This document shows positions 1-9,820 of a DNA stretch of 36,893 nt, in pieces; positions within the stretch are counted from its first letter, which is position 1; the number at the start of each line of letters is the position of its first letter. The notes beneath the pieces are model-generated. The model ran no database searches. It was not told the origin of the DNA and worked only from the letters and a program-made list of their open reading frames with translations. The position numbers were made by a program, and so were the translations under genes. The DNA is from Oscillospiraceae bacterium (GTDB lineage: Bacteria > Bacillota > Clostridia > Oscillospirales > Ruminococcaceae). Location: positions 1 to 36,893 of the forward strand of contig JAQXNQ010000296.1 of assembly GCA_029098085.1 (NCBI GenBank), written 5' to 3'.

Positions 1-226
1 GGGTGTGGTAAATGCAGCATTCAATCACTGAGAATGGCCTGATAATTCCCTCATTTTCTGTGTTAATAAATGGGGCAACCGTTATCCAAAAGCCCGAAAA
101 GCCTTGAAAAATCAAAGAAAATCGGCACATAGATATTTTCAATACGGCCTCAAAGCCGCTCGTCGCGCTCCCCAGTTCAGCAAGCGCTGATCCGGATTTA
201 CGCCCGAACACAAGCGGAAATACGTC

Positions 227-260
227 AAACCCTGGAATCACCCGATTTCAGGGTTTTTCT
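227..260 (+). terminator. Terminator-like inverted repeat upstream of the two-component operon
   Basis: AAACCCTG ... CAGGGTTT followed by TTCTTT; imperfect inner pairing. Confidence 0.4.
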
Positions 261-308
261 TTACCCGGATATGTACAGTTTCAGATGAATGAAAGTGGGG
301 GAAAGACG

Positions 309-919
309 ATGAAACGGATACAGATTATCGAGGATGATGAAGCAATCCGCACCGAGCTGCAGATACTGCTGGCTTCCAATGGCTATATGCCGGTAGACGA
401 TCAGCCCTGTGACCTGATCCTGATGGACATCAATCTGCCGGGGGAAAGCGGATTGACCCGCTGCCGGAAGCTGCGCAGACCTCTGATACGCCGGTCATTT
501 TCCTGACGGCCCGGGATACGCCGGAAGATGAACTGCTGGCCTTCGGCGTGGGCGGAGACGATTTCATCCGCAAGCCCTACAATTCCGCCGTTCTGCTGGC
601 CCGGATCGGCAGAATGCTGAAAAATACGGCGGGAGATCTGCTGACGGTGCGCGGGCTGACCCTGGACCTGCCCGGCATGAAGGCTATATTTGGCGACAAG
701 TCTGCAGAGCTGACCAAAAATGAGGTGCGGATTCTCTGGTGCCTGATGCAGAAGGAGCTGTGTACCCGGGACGAGCTGATCGAAGATTTGTGGACCAACG
801 GTATGTACATCGACAGCAACACCCTGTATGTCAACATCGGCAGACTGCGGGACAAGCTGGCGCAGATCGGTGCGGACGGCCTGATCCGCACGGTGCGGGG
901 AGTGGGGTATCGCCTGTGA
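309..919 (+). pseudogene. OmpR-family response regulator (BceR-like), disrupted
   Basis: Receiver motifs IIEDDEAIR and DLILMDINLPG in ORF 285-506, then SDTPVIFLTARDTPEDELLAFGVGGDDFIRKPY and a winged-helix C-terminus in another frame. Frameshift near 477-482. The segment between GYMPV and DLIL looks about 13 residues short. Confidence 0.8.
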
Positions 920-1889
920 GCTTTCGGGATTATATCGGGGGCAGGATGGTGCTTCTGTGCGCAGGGGGAATGGCAGGACTGTATCTGATGCTGGTGTGCT
1001 ATCTCTGCGGGATGCCGCTTTCCCTGCTGCTGATTCTTTTGTTCAGCGGCATTTTCGTTTCGCTGCTCCTTCTTATCGCAGGCTGGCGCCATGCTGACCG
1101 GCGGCTGCGGGTGCTGAAAAGCCGTCTGGAAGCCCTGCCGGACAAATACCTCATCGGCGAGACACTGCCGCACCCCCCCGGGATGCGGTGGAGCTGGAGT
1201 ATTATCTGCCGATGCGGGAGATTTCCCGCTCCGCCATCGGCGCGGTGGAGCAGGCCAGAGCGGAAAAGCAGGACTACTGCGACTATGTGGAAAGCTGGGT
1301 ACACGAGATCAAGACGCCCCTGACCGCCTGCTCTCTGATTCTCGCCAACGGGGCGGAGCCGTCCAGGCTGCGGCGGGAGCTGCGCCGGGCGGACAATCTG
1401 ACGGAGACCATTCTGACCTATGCCAAGCTGCGGACGGCGGAAAAGGATACCCAGATCAGCCTCACAGACCTGCGGACGGTCTGTGATCAGGCTGTCCGGG
1501 AGGAGATGGAGCTTTTGATTGCCGCAGGAAGCAGCGTTTTCATTGAAGGGGACGGCTCCGTCTATACCGACCCCAGGCTGCTGGTGTTCATCCTCAAGCA
1601 GATGCTCATCAACTGCGCCAAATACTGTGCCGGCTGTCAGATCACCATGACGCTGGAGACCGGCTGTCTGACCTTTTCGGACAACGGGCCCGGCATTCCC
1701 GCCCATGAGCTGCCCCGGGTGACGGAGCTGGGCTTTACCGGCAGGGCGGGAAGGAGCCGCGGCCAGAGCACTGGCATGGGGCTGTATATCGTCAGCCAGC
1801 TTTGCGGCATGCTGAATATCGGTCTGGAGATCGCGTCTGAGGAGCACCGCTTTACGCGCTTTGTGCTGCGCTTTCCTGTCGGAACCTGA
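916..1889 (+). pseudogene. BceS-like intramembrane-sensing histidine kinase, frameshifted at a C7 tract
   Basis: Two TM segments from a GTG at 916 (overlaps regulator stop). The frame breaks at CACCCCCCCGGG (1171-1182) and resumes as DAVELEYYLPMREISRSAIG, with H-box VESWVHEIKTPLTA and ATPase boxes FSDNGPGIP/GMGLYIV. Confidence 0.8.
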
Positions 1890-1975
1890 CAAAACTGTTA
1901 GATTTCGTGGGAAGAGCGTTAGAACACAAGGGGCCTTTCCGTGTTACAATAGCAGCGAAAGGTCGGTGAATTATC

Positions 1976-2740
1976 ATGAGTACTTTACTGGAACTCAAGG
2001 CTGTAACCAAATACTACGGCAGCGGAGAAGCTGTGTCCAGGGCGCTGGACGGCGTGAGCTTTACCATGGAGCAGGGGGATTTCACTGCGATCATGGGCGC
2101 GTCCGGCTCCGGCAAAAGCACGCTTCTGAATGTCATAGCCACCATTGACCGTCCCAGCTCCGGCGGCATTCTGTTGGAGGGAAAGGACATTTCCGGAATG
2201 CGGGAGCAGGAGCTGGCGGCATTTCGCCGCGACCGGCTGGGATTTATCTTTCAGGAATACAACCTGCTGGACACGCTGACGGTGGAGGAAAACATTGTAT
2301 TGCCGCTGAATCTGCAAAAGCGGCCCGCCGGGGAAACCCGGCAGAGGCTTCAGGCCGTCGCAGCCTCTCTGGAGATCACAGAGCAGCTTTCAAAATTTCC
2401 CCGGCAGCTCTCCGGCGGACAGCGGCAGCGGGCCGCCTGTGCCCGGGCGCTGATCACAAAGCCCGCCCTGATCCTGGCGGACGAGCCCACCGGCGCTCTG
2501 GACAGCGCCAACTCCAAGGGGCTGATGCAGACCTTTACGGTGATGAACCGGGAGCTCGGCTCCACCATCCTGATGGTCACCCACGATGCCGTGGTGGGCT
2601 CCTATGCCTCCCGGGTTCTGTTTCTGAAGGACGGCCGCATCTGGAACGAGCTGTATCGGGGCGGCCGACCCCGTCAGGAGCTGTATCACGAGATTCTGGA
2701 TACCATGGCCGTGCTGGGAGGGGAAGCCGATGTTTGCTAA
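1976..2740 (+). CDS. ABC transporter ATP-binding protein (BceA-like)
   Basis: Walker A GASGSGKST, signature LSGGQRQR, Walker B ALILADEPTGALD; 254 aa intact. Confidence 0.93.
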   Translation: MSTLLELKAVTKYYGSGEAVSRALDGVSFTMEQGDFTAIMGASGSGKSTLLNVIATIDRPSSGGILLEGKDISGMREQELAAFRRDRLGFIFQEYNLLDTLTVEENIVLPLNLQKRPAGETRQRLQAVAASLEITEQLSKFPRQLSGGQRQRAACARALITKPALILADEPTGALDSANSKGLMQTFTVMNRELGSTILMVTHDAVVGSYASRVLFLKDGRIWNELYRGGRPRQELYHEILDTMAVLGGEADVC

Positions 2741-4721
2741 GCTGGCTCTTCGGAATGTGCGCCGTCAGATCCGCAGCTATCTGATCTATTTTGTTACGGT
2801 GGCACTGAGCATCGCCCTGATGTTTGCGGTCAACAATCTCAGCTGCAGCGACCGGATCCGATCCCTGTCCGAGACTTCCTCGGATATGCGCACCATGTTC
2901 ACCATGGTGACGGTTCTGTCCGGTCTGGTCACGGCACTGGTACTCAGCTACGCCGCCGGCTTTATGCTGAAGCTGCGGAAAAAGGAATTCGGCATGTACC
3001 TGACCCTGGGCATGACGCGCCGGAATATCCGGACGCTCTTTGTCTGTGAAACCGGACTGTTGTCTTTGCTGGCTCTGCTTACGGGCATGGGGGCGGGGCT
3101 TGTCCTCTTCCAGCTTCTGGCGGCGCTCCTTTCCTCCATCATGGAGATTCCCTTTGCTGTGTCCGCCTATTCCTGGGAAGGCATCCTGCTGACGCTGGCA
3201 GTCAGTGCCGGACTGTTTCTGCTGTCCACCCTTGCCTTTCTGCGGTATCTGAAAAAAGTCACCGTTTCGGAGCTGCTGAGGGCCGAAGCGGCGGAGCAGA
3301 GCGAAAAGCACCCGGTGCGCTGGTACTGTCTGGCTGCGGCGTCGCTGGCGGGTCTGCTGGGATGCGGCATTGTGACCTGGCAGAATCTGATGGCAGCCTT
3401 TCGCGAGCAGGACGGCGTGGAGCTGCTTTTGTGGCTGGCGATTGATCTGGTGATGATTTTTCTGGCTCACTTCACCCTTTCGAAGGCAATGGCGGGCATG
3501 CTGCTGCGGAATCAGCGCCTGAAAAGCAGGGGCGCCAACACGGTGATCCTGCGGGGGCTTTCCGGCAAGATGACCGTCAATGCCCTGCTGATCGGCGCGT
3601 TGGCCACGCTGCTGGTGTTCGCCATGGCCATGTGCAACGTGGCCTTTGGGGAAAAGATTTATGAGGATTGTTCTCTTTCAAAGGAGTGCCCCTACGATGT
3701 GATGGTGATGTTTGATCTTTCCAAGGAGCATGATCTTTCCATGGAGGAGGGCCGGCAGATTGTGGAGACATACAGTCCCATCTCGGCAGAGCTGGACTAT
3801 CAGCTCTGTTCTGCGGGAGAAACGACCCTCTGCAGCAGCATTCTGGGATATGAGGAGACGGGCTGGACGGATAAGTTCATGCCCCTGAGCCAGTTCAACG
3901 CCCTGTTGACCGGCTGCGGCTTCGAGCCGGTGACGCTGGGAGATGAATACCTGCTGGTTACCTCCGTCTAGGGCATCTGCGACACGGACTTTTCTGGAAA
4001 AACCGTAACCCTGAACGGGAAAACCTTCTCCTGGGCGGGGAGCAGTACCCGTTACCCGGTTTTTACCCGAAGAACATGGATGTATTTTGTGGTTCCTGAT
4101 GAAGCGGTGGCCGGCATGCCTGTTTCGGATGTCTGTGCCGCCTGGACGCTGGAAAATCACCGGCCTGACGCTCTGGCCATGCTGAAGGAGCTGACCGTCG
4201 TGCGGGAAACGGAAGAAGGGCTTGAAGAGCAGTGCGATTTCGCCATCCGGGAGGATTACCGCCTGTACGGCAGCGCCACTGCCGGAACGCTCATCATCGG
4301 TACGCTGTATGTCGCCACGATTTTCGTCTGTATGACGCTGGCGATTCTGGCTTTGAAGACGCTGTCCACGCTGGACGAGGAGCGCAGGCGCTTTGCTGTG
4401 CTGTACCGTCTGGGCGCAGATGAAAGGATGCAGAGAGCGGCCTTGCTCCGTCAGACCGGCGCCTTCTTTCTGATGCCCTTTGTGCTGCCGCTCCTTCTGA
4501 CCGTGCCGTTCGGCCTGGTTTTTGGCAAGATCTATGAGATCTGGGGCTTTGTCGGGCTGAGCGGACAGCGTGCCATGGAAATTGCCCTGCTGATCACCCT
4601 TGCGATCGCGGGCATCTATGCGCTGTATTTTGTCATCACCTATCGCATCGCCTGTGATCATGTGATCTGCCATGGGACTGAAAACGACGGACAGGAATCC
4701 ATCTGCCCGGGTCGGGGCTGA
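2730..4721 (+). pseudogene. BceB-like FtsX-family ABC permease interrupted by an in-frame TAG
   Basis: ORFs 2730-3971 and 4080-4721 share one frame. TAG at 3969-3971 is the only stop; the reading continues GICDTDFSGKTVTLNGKTFSWAGSSTRYPVFTRRTWM into the C-terminal TM region. Confidence 0.8.
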
Positions 4722-4738
4722 AGTTGGCGGCGCATGGA

Positions 4739-5977
4739 TCAGCTCTGCCCGTCCGCGGAAGCCTGGTAGATCGCCCGCACTTCCCGGCGGCTGCGCCAGA
4801 TGGTCAGCCAGCAGACGGTCAGTGAGAAGGCCGCTCCCAGCGTGACGCAGAGCCGGTAGTCCAGCACCTCGCCCAGCGCCCCCAGCAGCAGACTGAACAG
4901 ACTGCCGGATGCGGTGATGCAGACGCTTTCAAAGGCGTTGATCCGGGCGCGGAGGTGATCCGGCAGGTAGCGCTGTACCGCCGCCTGCCGCATGGCCGCG
5001 CTGTTGATGCCCAGAAAGCCGGCGCAGGCGCGGCTCAGCAGCATCATCGGATAGGGAATCCACAAAAGAATCAGATCCATGATCTCGTAAAACTGGTAGA
5101 CGCCGAAGGCAAAGCCGAATTTTTTCTCCGCCGGGATTCTGATTCGGTACTGCACCAGCCCGCCAAGGCTGCGGCCGAGAAATTCCGCCACCGAAAACAG
5201 GGAATAGAGGGCAGCGCTCAGCCCCGGCGCCGTGCGGAAGAACGCGATCAACAGGGGTGCATAGCCGCTGGCTGCGCCGTTGGTCACCGCCATATAGCTG
5301 TAGATGCTCCGCAGGCCGCGCTCCTGCTTCAGATAGCGGGCCGCCTCGCAGAGATCGCTCCACCAGAGCCGCGGGGAGAAACGCCCGCCGTCCATTCGCC
5401 GCTCTTCGTGAATCCGGATCCGGCTTTCCACTGCTGCCGCCAGCAGGGACAGCGCCGCCTGCAGCAGCAGCATCCACGCCACTCCCATCCGTTCGAACAG
5501 CACTGCCGACAGCGGCGTCATCATGACCTTGAGCACCGGGTACAGCATGGCCGAGACGGTGTAGCCCTTTTCCTCCATCCCCTCGGGGATCAGTCTGGGA
5601 TAGAGGCTGCTGTAGGCCAGCTCGTCAAAGGCACCCAGAGAGGACAGCAGCAGCGAAAAGCCCAGGTATCCGCCGTAGGAAAAGCTGCAGCGCATCAGAT
5701 ACAGCCCCGCCAGTCCGTACAGCAGGCCATTGAGCAGGTCGCCGCCCACCAGAAAGGGCTTGCGGGGCATCCGGTCCATCCACGGCGCGGCCAGCAGCGG
5801 AATGACCAGGCCGGGAATCACCTGCAGTGCCAGAATCAGCGCCGAAGCGAGGGTACTGCCCGTTTCATCGAAAACCAGAAAGGACAGGGCAAAGCCGCCT
5901 GCGATGCCGCCCGCCGCTCCCAGGGCCGTAGCCAGGGTAAGCAGGGTAAAATTCCGCCTCCAGAGCGTTTGTTTCAT
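4739..5977 (-). CDS. MFS transporter
   Basis: Hydrophobic multi-TM protein starting MKQTLWRRNFTLLTLATALGAAGGIAGGFALSFLVF, with loop motif PWMDRMPRKPFLVGGD. Confidence 0.85.
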   Translation of the reverse strand: MKQTLWRRNFTLLTLATALGAAGGIAGGFALSFLVFDETGSTLASALILALQVIPGLVIPLLAAPWMDRMPRKPFLVGGDLLNGLLYGLAGLYLMRCSFSYGGYLGFSLLLSSLGAFDELAYSSLYPRLIPEGMEEKGYTVSAMLYPVLKVMMTPLSAVLFERMGVAWMLLLQAALSLLAAAVESRIRIHEERRMDGGRFSPRLWWSDLCEAARYLKQERGLRSIYSYMAVTNGAASGYAPLLIAFFRTAPGLSAALYSLFSVAEFLGRSLGGLVQYRIRIPAEKKFGFAFGVYQFYEIMDLILLWIPYPMMLLSRACAGFLGINSAAMRQAAVQRYLPDHLRARINAFESVCITASGSLFSLLLGALGEVLDYRLCVTLGAAFSLTVCWLTIWRSRREVRAIYQASADGQS

Positions 5978-6026
5978 ATGAATCACCTCTGGTTCTATTG
6001 TATCGCAGCGGTAAAGCAAAAGAAAG

Positions 6027-6063
6027 CCGCCTGTTTTGGGAAAAGTTTCTCCAAATCAGACGG
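6027..6063 (-). terminator. Putative intrinsic terminator downstream of the XRE/TPR gene
   Basis: Minus strand CCGTCTG-ATTTGG...CCAAAA-CAGGCGG followed by CTTTCTTTT. Confidence 0.5.
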
Positions 6064-6069
6064 TTTATC

Positions 6070-7224
6070 TTATTTGATTGCAGGTTTTACAGGAAAATCC
6101 AGCAGCAGCTCGTAAGCCGCCCGGTACTGCCGCGACGCCGTGTACCATTCCAGCACCCAGGGGAGGTGGAAGGAGGCGTAGCCGATGGGCAGCTTTTTGC
6201 GGCACTGGTCAAAGACCTCCAGCAGCGTCTGTCCGTATTCGGGGCTGCGGAAGTAATCGGCATGCTCCAGACGGAACCGCACCAGACTGCACATCTGCCG
6301 TGCCAGCGGCAGGTCGGGGTAGTCCGTTTCCATGGCGTCCGCCCGGTTCAGGGCGTCCAGCGCCTCCTCCCGGCGGCCCAGCTTTTCACAGCAGATGGCC
6401 AGCTTGTGCAGATCCATCAGGGACGGCTGCTCTACTGACGTGAAATAGCGGTAGGCCTCCCCGCAGCGGCCCGCCTCCAACTGAGCCGACGCTGTGTTGT
6501 AGCGGATGATCTGCAGCGTCTCCTTATCGCCCAGCGCCTGCGCCAGCCGACGGGCCACCCGGTACTGGGCGTCCATGTTCTTCAGATCCACCCGGTTGCA
6601 GTAGCAGTTTCCCATGTAAAGCCGCGCCAGCAGCATGATGCGGACCTGTCCCTCCTCCGCGGCCATTTCGCAGGCCCGGCGCAGATACTGCAGCGCTGCG
6701 GCATCGCTTCCGCCCTGTTCGTAGGCACCGATCCCCGCCATCAGGCTGACATAGGCGCAGGGATACAGCCGCATGGCTTCCTCGTCACGGCTCTGCAGCA
6801 GCCGCTGCAGAGCAAGCTGTCGGAGGTCCAGAAAGGGCTCCAGCTCTTCCCCGATCGGCTGACGGGAGAAAAATCCCTGCAGGATGGCCGCATCCAGAGC
6901 GCAGGGGCTGTCCGTCATCCGCTCTGCCGCAGCGGCAAGCTCCTTTCGCAGCCCGTCCAGCGCCGGCTCATCGCAGCAGAAAATGGCCTCATAGCAGCGT
7001 TCAGTCAGTTCTCCGGCCCTCTGCAGAAACGCCTCGTCATCGTGCCAGGGCAGCTCCAGACGGGCGAACAGCAGCCGCAGAATCTCAGGGCTCGCTTCGG
7101 CCTTGCCCTGCTCGATTTTGGACAGGTAGGAGACGGCGCAGATGCCGCTGCACAGCCCTTCCTGACTCCAGCTTCGCCGGAGGCGCTCCCTGCGGATCAG
7201 CGCCCCCGGAAACAGTTGCTCCAT
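6070..7224 (-). CDS. XRE-family regulator with a TPR-like C-terminal region
   Basis: N-terminal HTH LIRRERLRRSWSQEGLCSGICAVSYLSKIEQGKAEAS; long helical repeats; GGAGG upstream of ATG at 7224. Confidence 0.8.
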   Translation of the reverse strand: MEQLFPGALIRRERLRRSWSQEGLCSGICAVSYLSKIEQGKAEASPEILRLLFARLELPWHDDEAFLQRAGELTERCYEAIFCCDEPALDGLRKELAAAAERMTDSPCALDAAILQGFFSRQPIGEELEPFLDLRQLALQRLLQSRDEEAMRLYPCAYVSLMAGIGAYEQGGSDAAALQYLRRACEMAAEEGQVRIMLLARLYMGNCYCNRVDLKNMDAQYRVARRLAQALGDKETLQIIRYNTASAQLEAGRCGEAYRYFTSVEQPSLMDLHKLAICCEKLGRREEALDALNRADAMETDYPDLPLARQMCSLVRFRLEHADYFRSPEYGQTLLEVFDQCRKKLPIGYASFHLPWVLEWYTASRQYRAAYELLLDFPVKPAIK

Positions 7225-8609
7225 TTGAATTCCCTCCTGATCTGACCATCCTTCTGCACGGGACGCACCCCCCTGATTCTGTCGAAGCCATCCTGGCAGT
7301 CCGACTGACACATACTCTCATGCCGGAGTTCTGCCGGCTCCAGCAGAGAACAAGCCTTGTCCCGCTCACGCTGCATGCACGGCCGGTTGATCCTTTGCAG
7401 GCGGTTGAGACAGTCCTCGGCGAAGGGATGGACCTCCGGAATCCACGGCCCTGACAGCCGGATGCATGGCACATATCCCTCATCCAGTACAGCACGGCTG
7501 CTCGGGGATTTTTGGGCGTGTCCGCACCGTCTCTGTAGTAATCATGCAGAAAATAGCGCGAATCATTCGTCTGCCGGTACAGCTCTGCCGCCTTCCGGAC
7601 GGTCTTTGGGCGCGCCCCGGCCGGATGCGCAGCGCTCTGCCAGCCATTTTTGACATTCCGCCTTCATATTGCCTGCGTCGCCTTCGTATTCGGTTTCGAC
7701 CACAGCGCGGCAATAGCGGATGGCCCGTTCTTCGTCCTTCCTGGCGCCCCAGCCCCTGTCGAACAGCTCCATCAGATGAAAACCGGCCTGACTTCTGCGG
7801 GGAAGCGCCTGCTCCAGCCAGTGAACGGCCTCTTCCGCAGAGATGCGGCCGCCGAGGTGTCTGACATCATCGCCATCCCAGTGATCCCGGGCTGGCGGAA
7901 AAGCGTGATACTGTATGAACAGCCAGCCGATCTCCTCCTGCGCATCCGTGCAGCCTGCTTCGGCAGCCATCCGAAGAATGTCGTCTGCACCCGTCAGCAG
8001 CTTCTCTTCCACCAGAATTTCATACAGCCGCCAGCCGGCTTCGCCGCAGCCGCTGTCGAGCGCAGTCAGCAGCAGGCGCTTCAGCAGATCGAACACCCAT
8101 GCGAACTTCTTTTCGCTCTGATAAATCTCATACAGCCAAAGCCCCAGTGCCTTCTGCTCTTCCGGTGTGCCTCTGCCGCATACGTTGTATGTGGTAAGAC
8201 CGGTCAGAATCCTTTCGTCCGCCTGAGCCGATGTGAACAGGCTGCGGCCGTACCAGTCGTCATCATACTCCATCATGGCCAGATAATATTCCAGCAGCAA
8301 ACCGGCTGCCTCAGGAGGGATCTCCATTCCCTGACCATCCCCGCACTTCCGTTCCAGCTTCTCCTGCACCGTGTACGGTTTCTCAGCATCCGGACAGATT
8401 TCCTGCTTTCTCGCCGCCAGTTGGGGAAGCCGGGATTCAAGCCCCGTAAGCCAGTCCGGAAATGTCGCTTCCCAGTCTTCTAGCGGTTCCTCAAAATAAT
8501 ACTCCAGCAGGGCGATCTCCCACAGCTCCCGGTCGCCCGGCACCATGTCCAGAAACGCATCATAGCACGCCCGGATGCGCTTTCCCATTTCATCCCATTC
8601 CAATCTCAT
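7197..8609 (-). pseudogene. Sel1-repeat protein, frameshifted near its 3' end
   Basis: Frame from 8609 ends at TGA 7563 after ASGRGAPKDRPEGGRAVPADE. The next frame reads RKAAELYRQTNDSRYFLHDYYRDGADTPKNPRAAVLYWMRDM, a typical Sel1 repeat. The 3' boundary is uncertain. Confidence 0.6.
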
Positions 8610-8756
8610 ATCTTTATCCTCCCTGATCTTTCGTATGAGGCCTTCGGTTTGCTGTTGATGCATGGACAATCCATTTTCCGTCTGATTTTCGCATGGCCGT
8701 CCGAAAAACGGCGCGCAGAAAAGACACGGGTCCGGACCGTTCCGTGCAGCTGCGGC

Positions 8757-9068
8757 TTACGGGGCAGATGTGTTTCCTCCGGCTGTCTCTTCCTCCCAGG
8801 ACGGCAGCAGCTTCTCCAGCAGAAAGATGGTGGGGGAGCCGCAGAAGGGGCAGAACCGGGCATTGGAGGGCAGAGCGACGCCGGACGCCTCGCTGCAGGG
8901 AGAAAAGGCGGTGGAAAATCCCTCCCGCCGGACCCGGGCGCAGCGGTTGACAATGGGCTTGCCGCAGATGGTGCAGAACTCCCCCTGTTCAAAATGCTGC
9001 TCGCTGCCGCAGCAGAGACAGCGTTTGACCCGTCCCCGGTCATCCAGATCAATTTTAGGATAAATCAT
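8757..9068 (-). CDS. Small zinc-ribbon protein
   Basis: MIYPKIDLDDRGRVKRCLCCGSEQHFEQGEFCTICGKPIV...RFCPFCGSPTIF; multiple CxxC knuckles. Confidence 0.75.
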   Translation of the reverse strand: MIYPKIDLDDRGRVKRCLCCGSEQHFEQGEFCTICGKPIVNRCARVRREGFSTAFSPCSEASGVALPSNARFCPFCGSPTIFLLEKLLPSWEEETAGGNTSAP

Positions 9069-9156
9069 CCCGGTTACCTCCTGCTTTTGTGATAGTTCCA
9101 TTATACCACCTGAATGGGAAAAGTCCAGAACTCTGATGTAAACGCCCGCTTTCCCC

Positions 9157-9185
9157 TTGCGGCAGCGGGCCGGTCGTGGTATAAT
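9157..9185 (+). promoter_or_regulatory. Sigma-A-like promoter for the 9209 gene
   Basis: TTGCGG - 17 nt - TATAAT. Confidence 0.5.
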
Positions 9186-9208
9186 GAAGCGGAAAGGGGA
9201 GAGGACAA

Positions 9209-9394
9209 ATGGCAAGGGAAAAGGGCAGCTGCGATTTGTGCGCCCGCTATGAGATGGACGATGAGACGGGAGAATATGTCTGCGATGTCAGCATGGACGA
9301 GGACGAGTACCTGCGCTTTCTGCAGGGAGGCGACTGTCCCTATTTCATGCTGGACGATGAGTATAAGATCGTCCGGCGGCAGAACGGTATCTGA
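9209..9394 (+). CDS. Small conserved hypothetical protein (DUF6472-like)
   Basis: MAREKGSCDLCARYEMDDETGEYVCDVSMDEDEYLRFLQGGDCPYF; promoter and RBS GGGAGAGG upstream. Confidence 0.7.
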   Translation: MAREKGSCDLCARYEMDDETGEYVCDVSMDEDEYLRFLQGGDCPYFMLDDEYKIVRRQNGI

Positions 9395-9412
9395 AAATTC
9401 ACACAGAAACAA

Positions 9413-9448
9413 AAAGCATCCGCGTGATTTCGATCAAGCGGATGCTTT
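9413..9448. terminator. Bidirectional terminator between convergent genes
   Basis: AAAGCATCCGC-g-TGAT-TTCG-ATCA-a-GCGGATGCTTT; long stem with a UUCG loop. Confidence 0.85.
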
Positions 9449-9480
9449 GCTGTCTGCCGGGCGTTTCGGCAGAAATTTGC

Positions 9481-9738
9481 TTATTCTTCTTCAGGGGAAG
9501 CGGGAGCTTCCTGCTTTGCGGGCGGATTTTGCCGCTCGTCGATATACAGCTCGGCAGCCTTCCGGAAAACGGGCAGAGACTTGCGGGCTTCCTTCAGAAA
9601 GCGGAGCAGCTGCCAGACCAGACGGGAGGCGGTGAGCATGGTGAAAAGAGCAGTCAGCCCGGTGAGAACCGCGGCGGCAGAGGCCGCCAACTTCAGCTGA
9701 TCCTGACTGAGCTTCAGGGGACATTTGGGCATCTTCAT
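9481..9738 (-). CDS. Small hypothetical membrane-associated protein
   Basis: MKMPKCPLKLSQDQLKLAASAAAVLTGLTALFTMLTASRLVWQLLRFLKEA; one hydrophobic segment. Confidence 0.6.
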   Translation of the reverse strand: MKMPKCPLKLSQDQLKLAASAAAVLTGLTALFTMLTASRLVWQLLRFLKEARKSLPVFRKAAELYIDERQNPPAKQEAPASPEEE

Positions 9739-9820
9739 GGAAAGCACATCCTTTCGGCGACGGGGCTTTTTCGTTATTATACCACGAAGCAGGGTGAAAT
9801 ACAAGTGTCCGCCGCAGCGG

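Noticed and set aside
577-1892. Minus-strand ORFs 577-1173 and 999-1892 opposite the two-component genes
   Set aside because: Low-complexity shadow frames; the plus strand has clear receiver and kinase motifs despite frameshifts.
3969-3971. Permease TAG as a genuine pyrrolysine codon
   Set aside because: No pyl genes in the window, permeases are not known Pyl proteins, and the neighbouring operon genes carry other inactivating lesions; nonsense mutation is the simpler reading.
6070-8609. XRE/TPR plus Sel1 genes as a defence or peptide quorum-sensing system
   Set aside because: No nuclease, toxin, or identifiable propeptide ORF next to the regulator; proximity alone is not enough.
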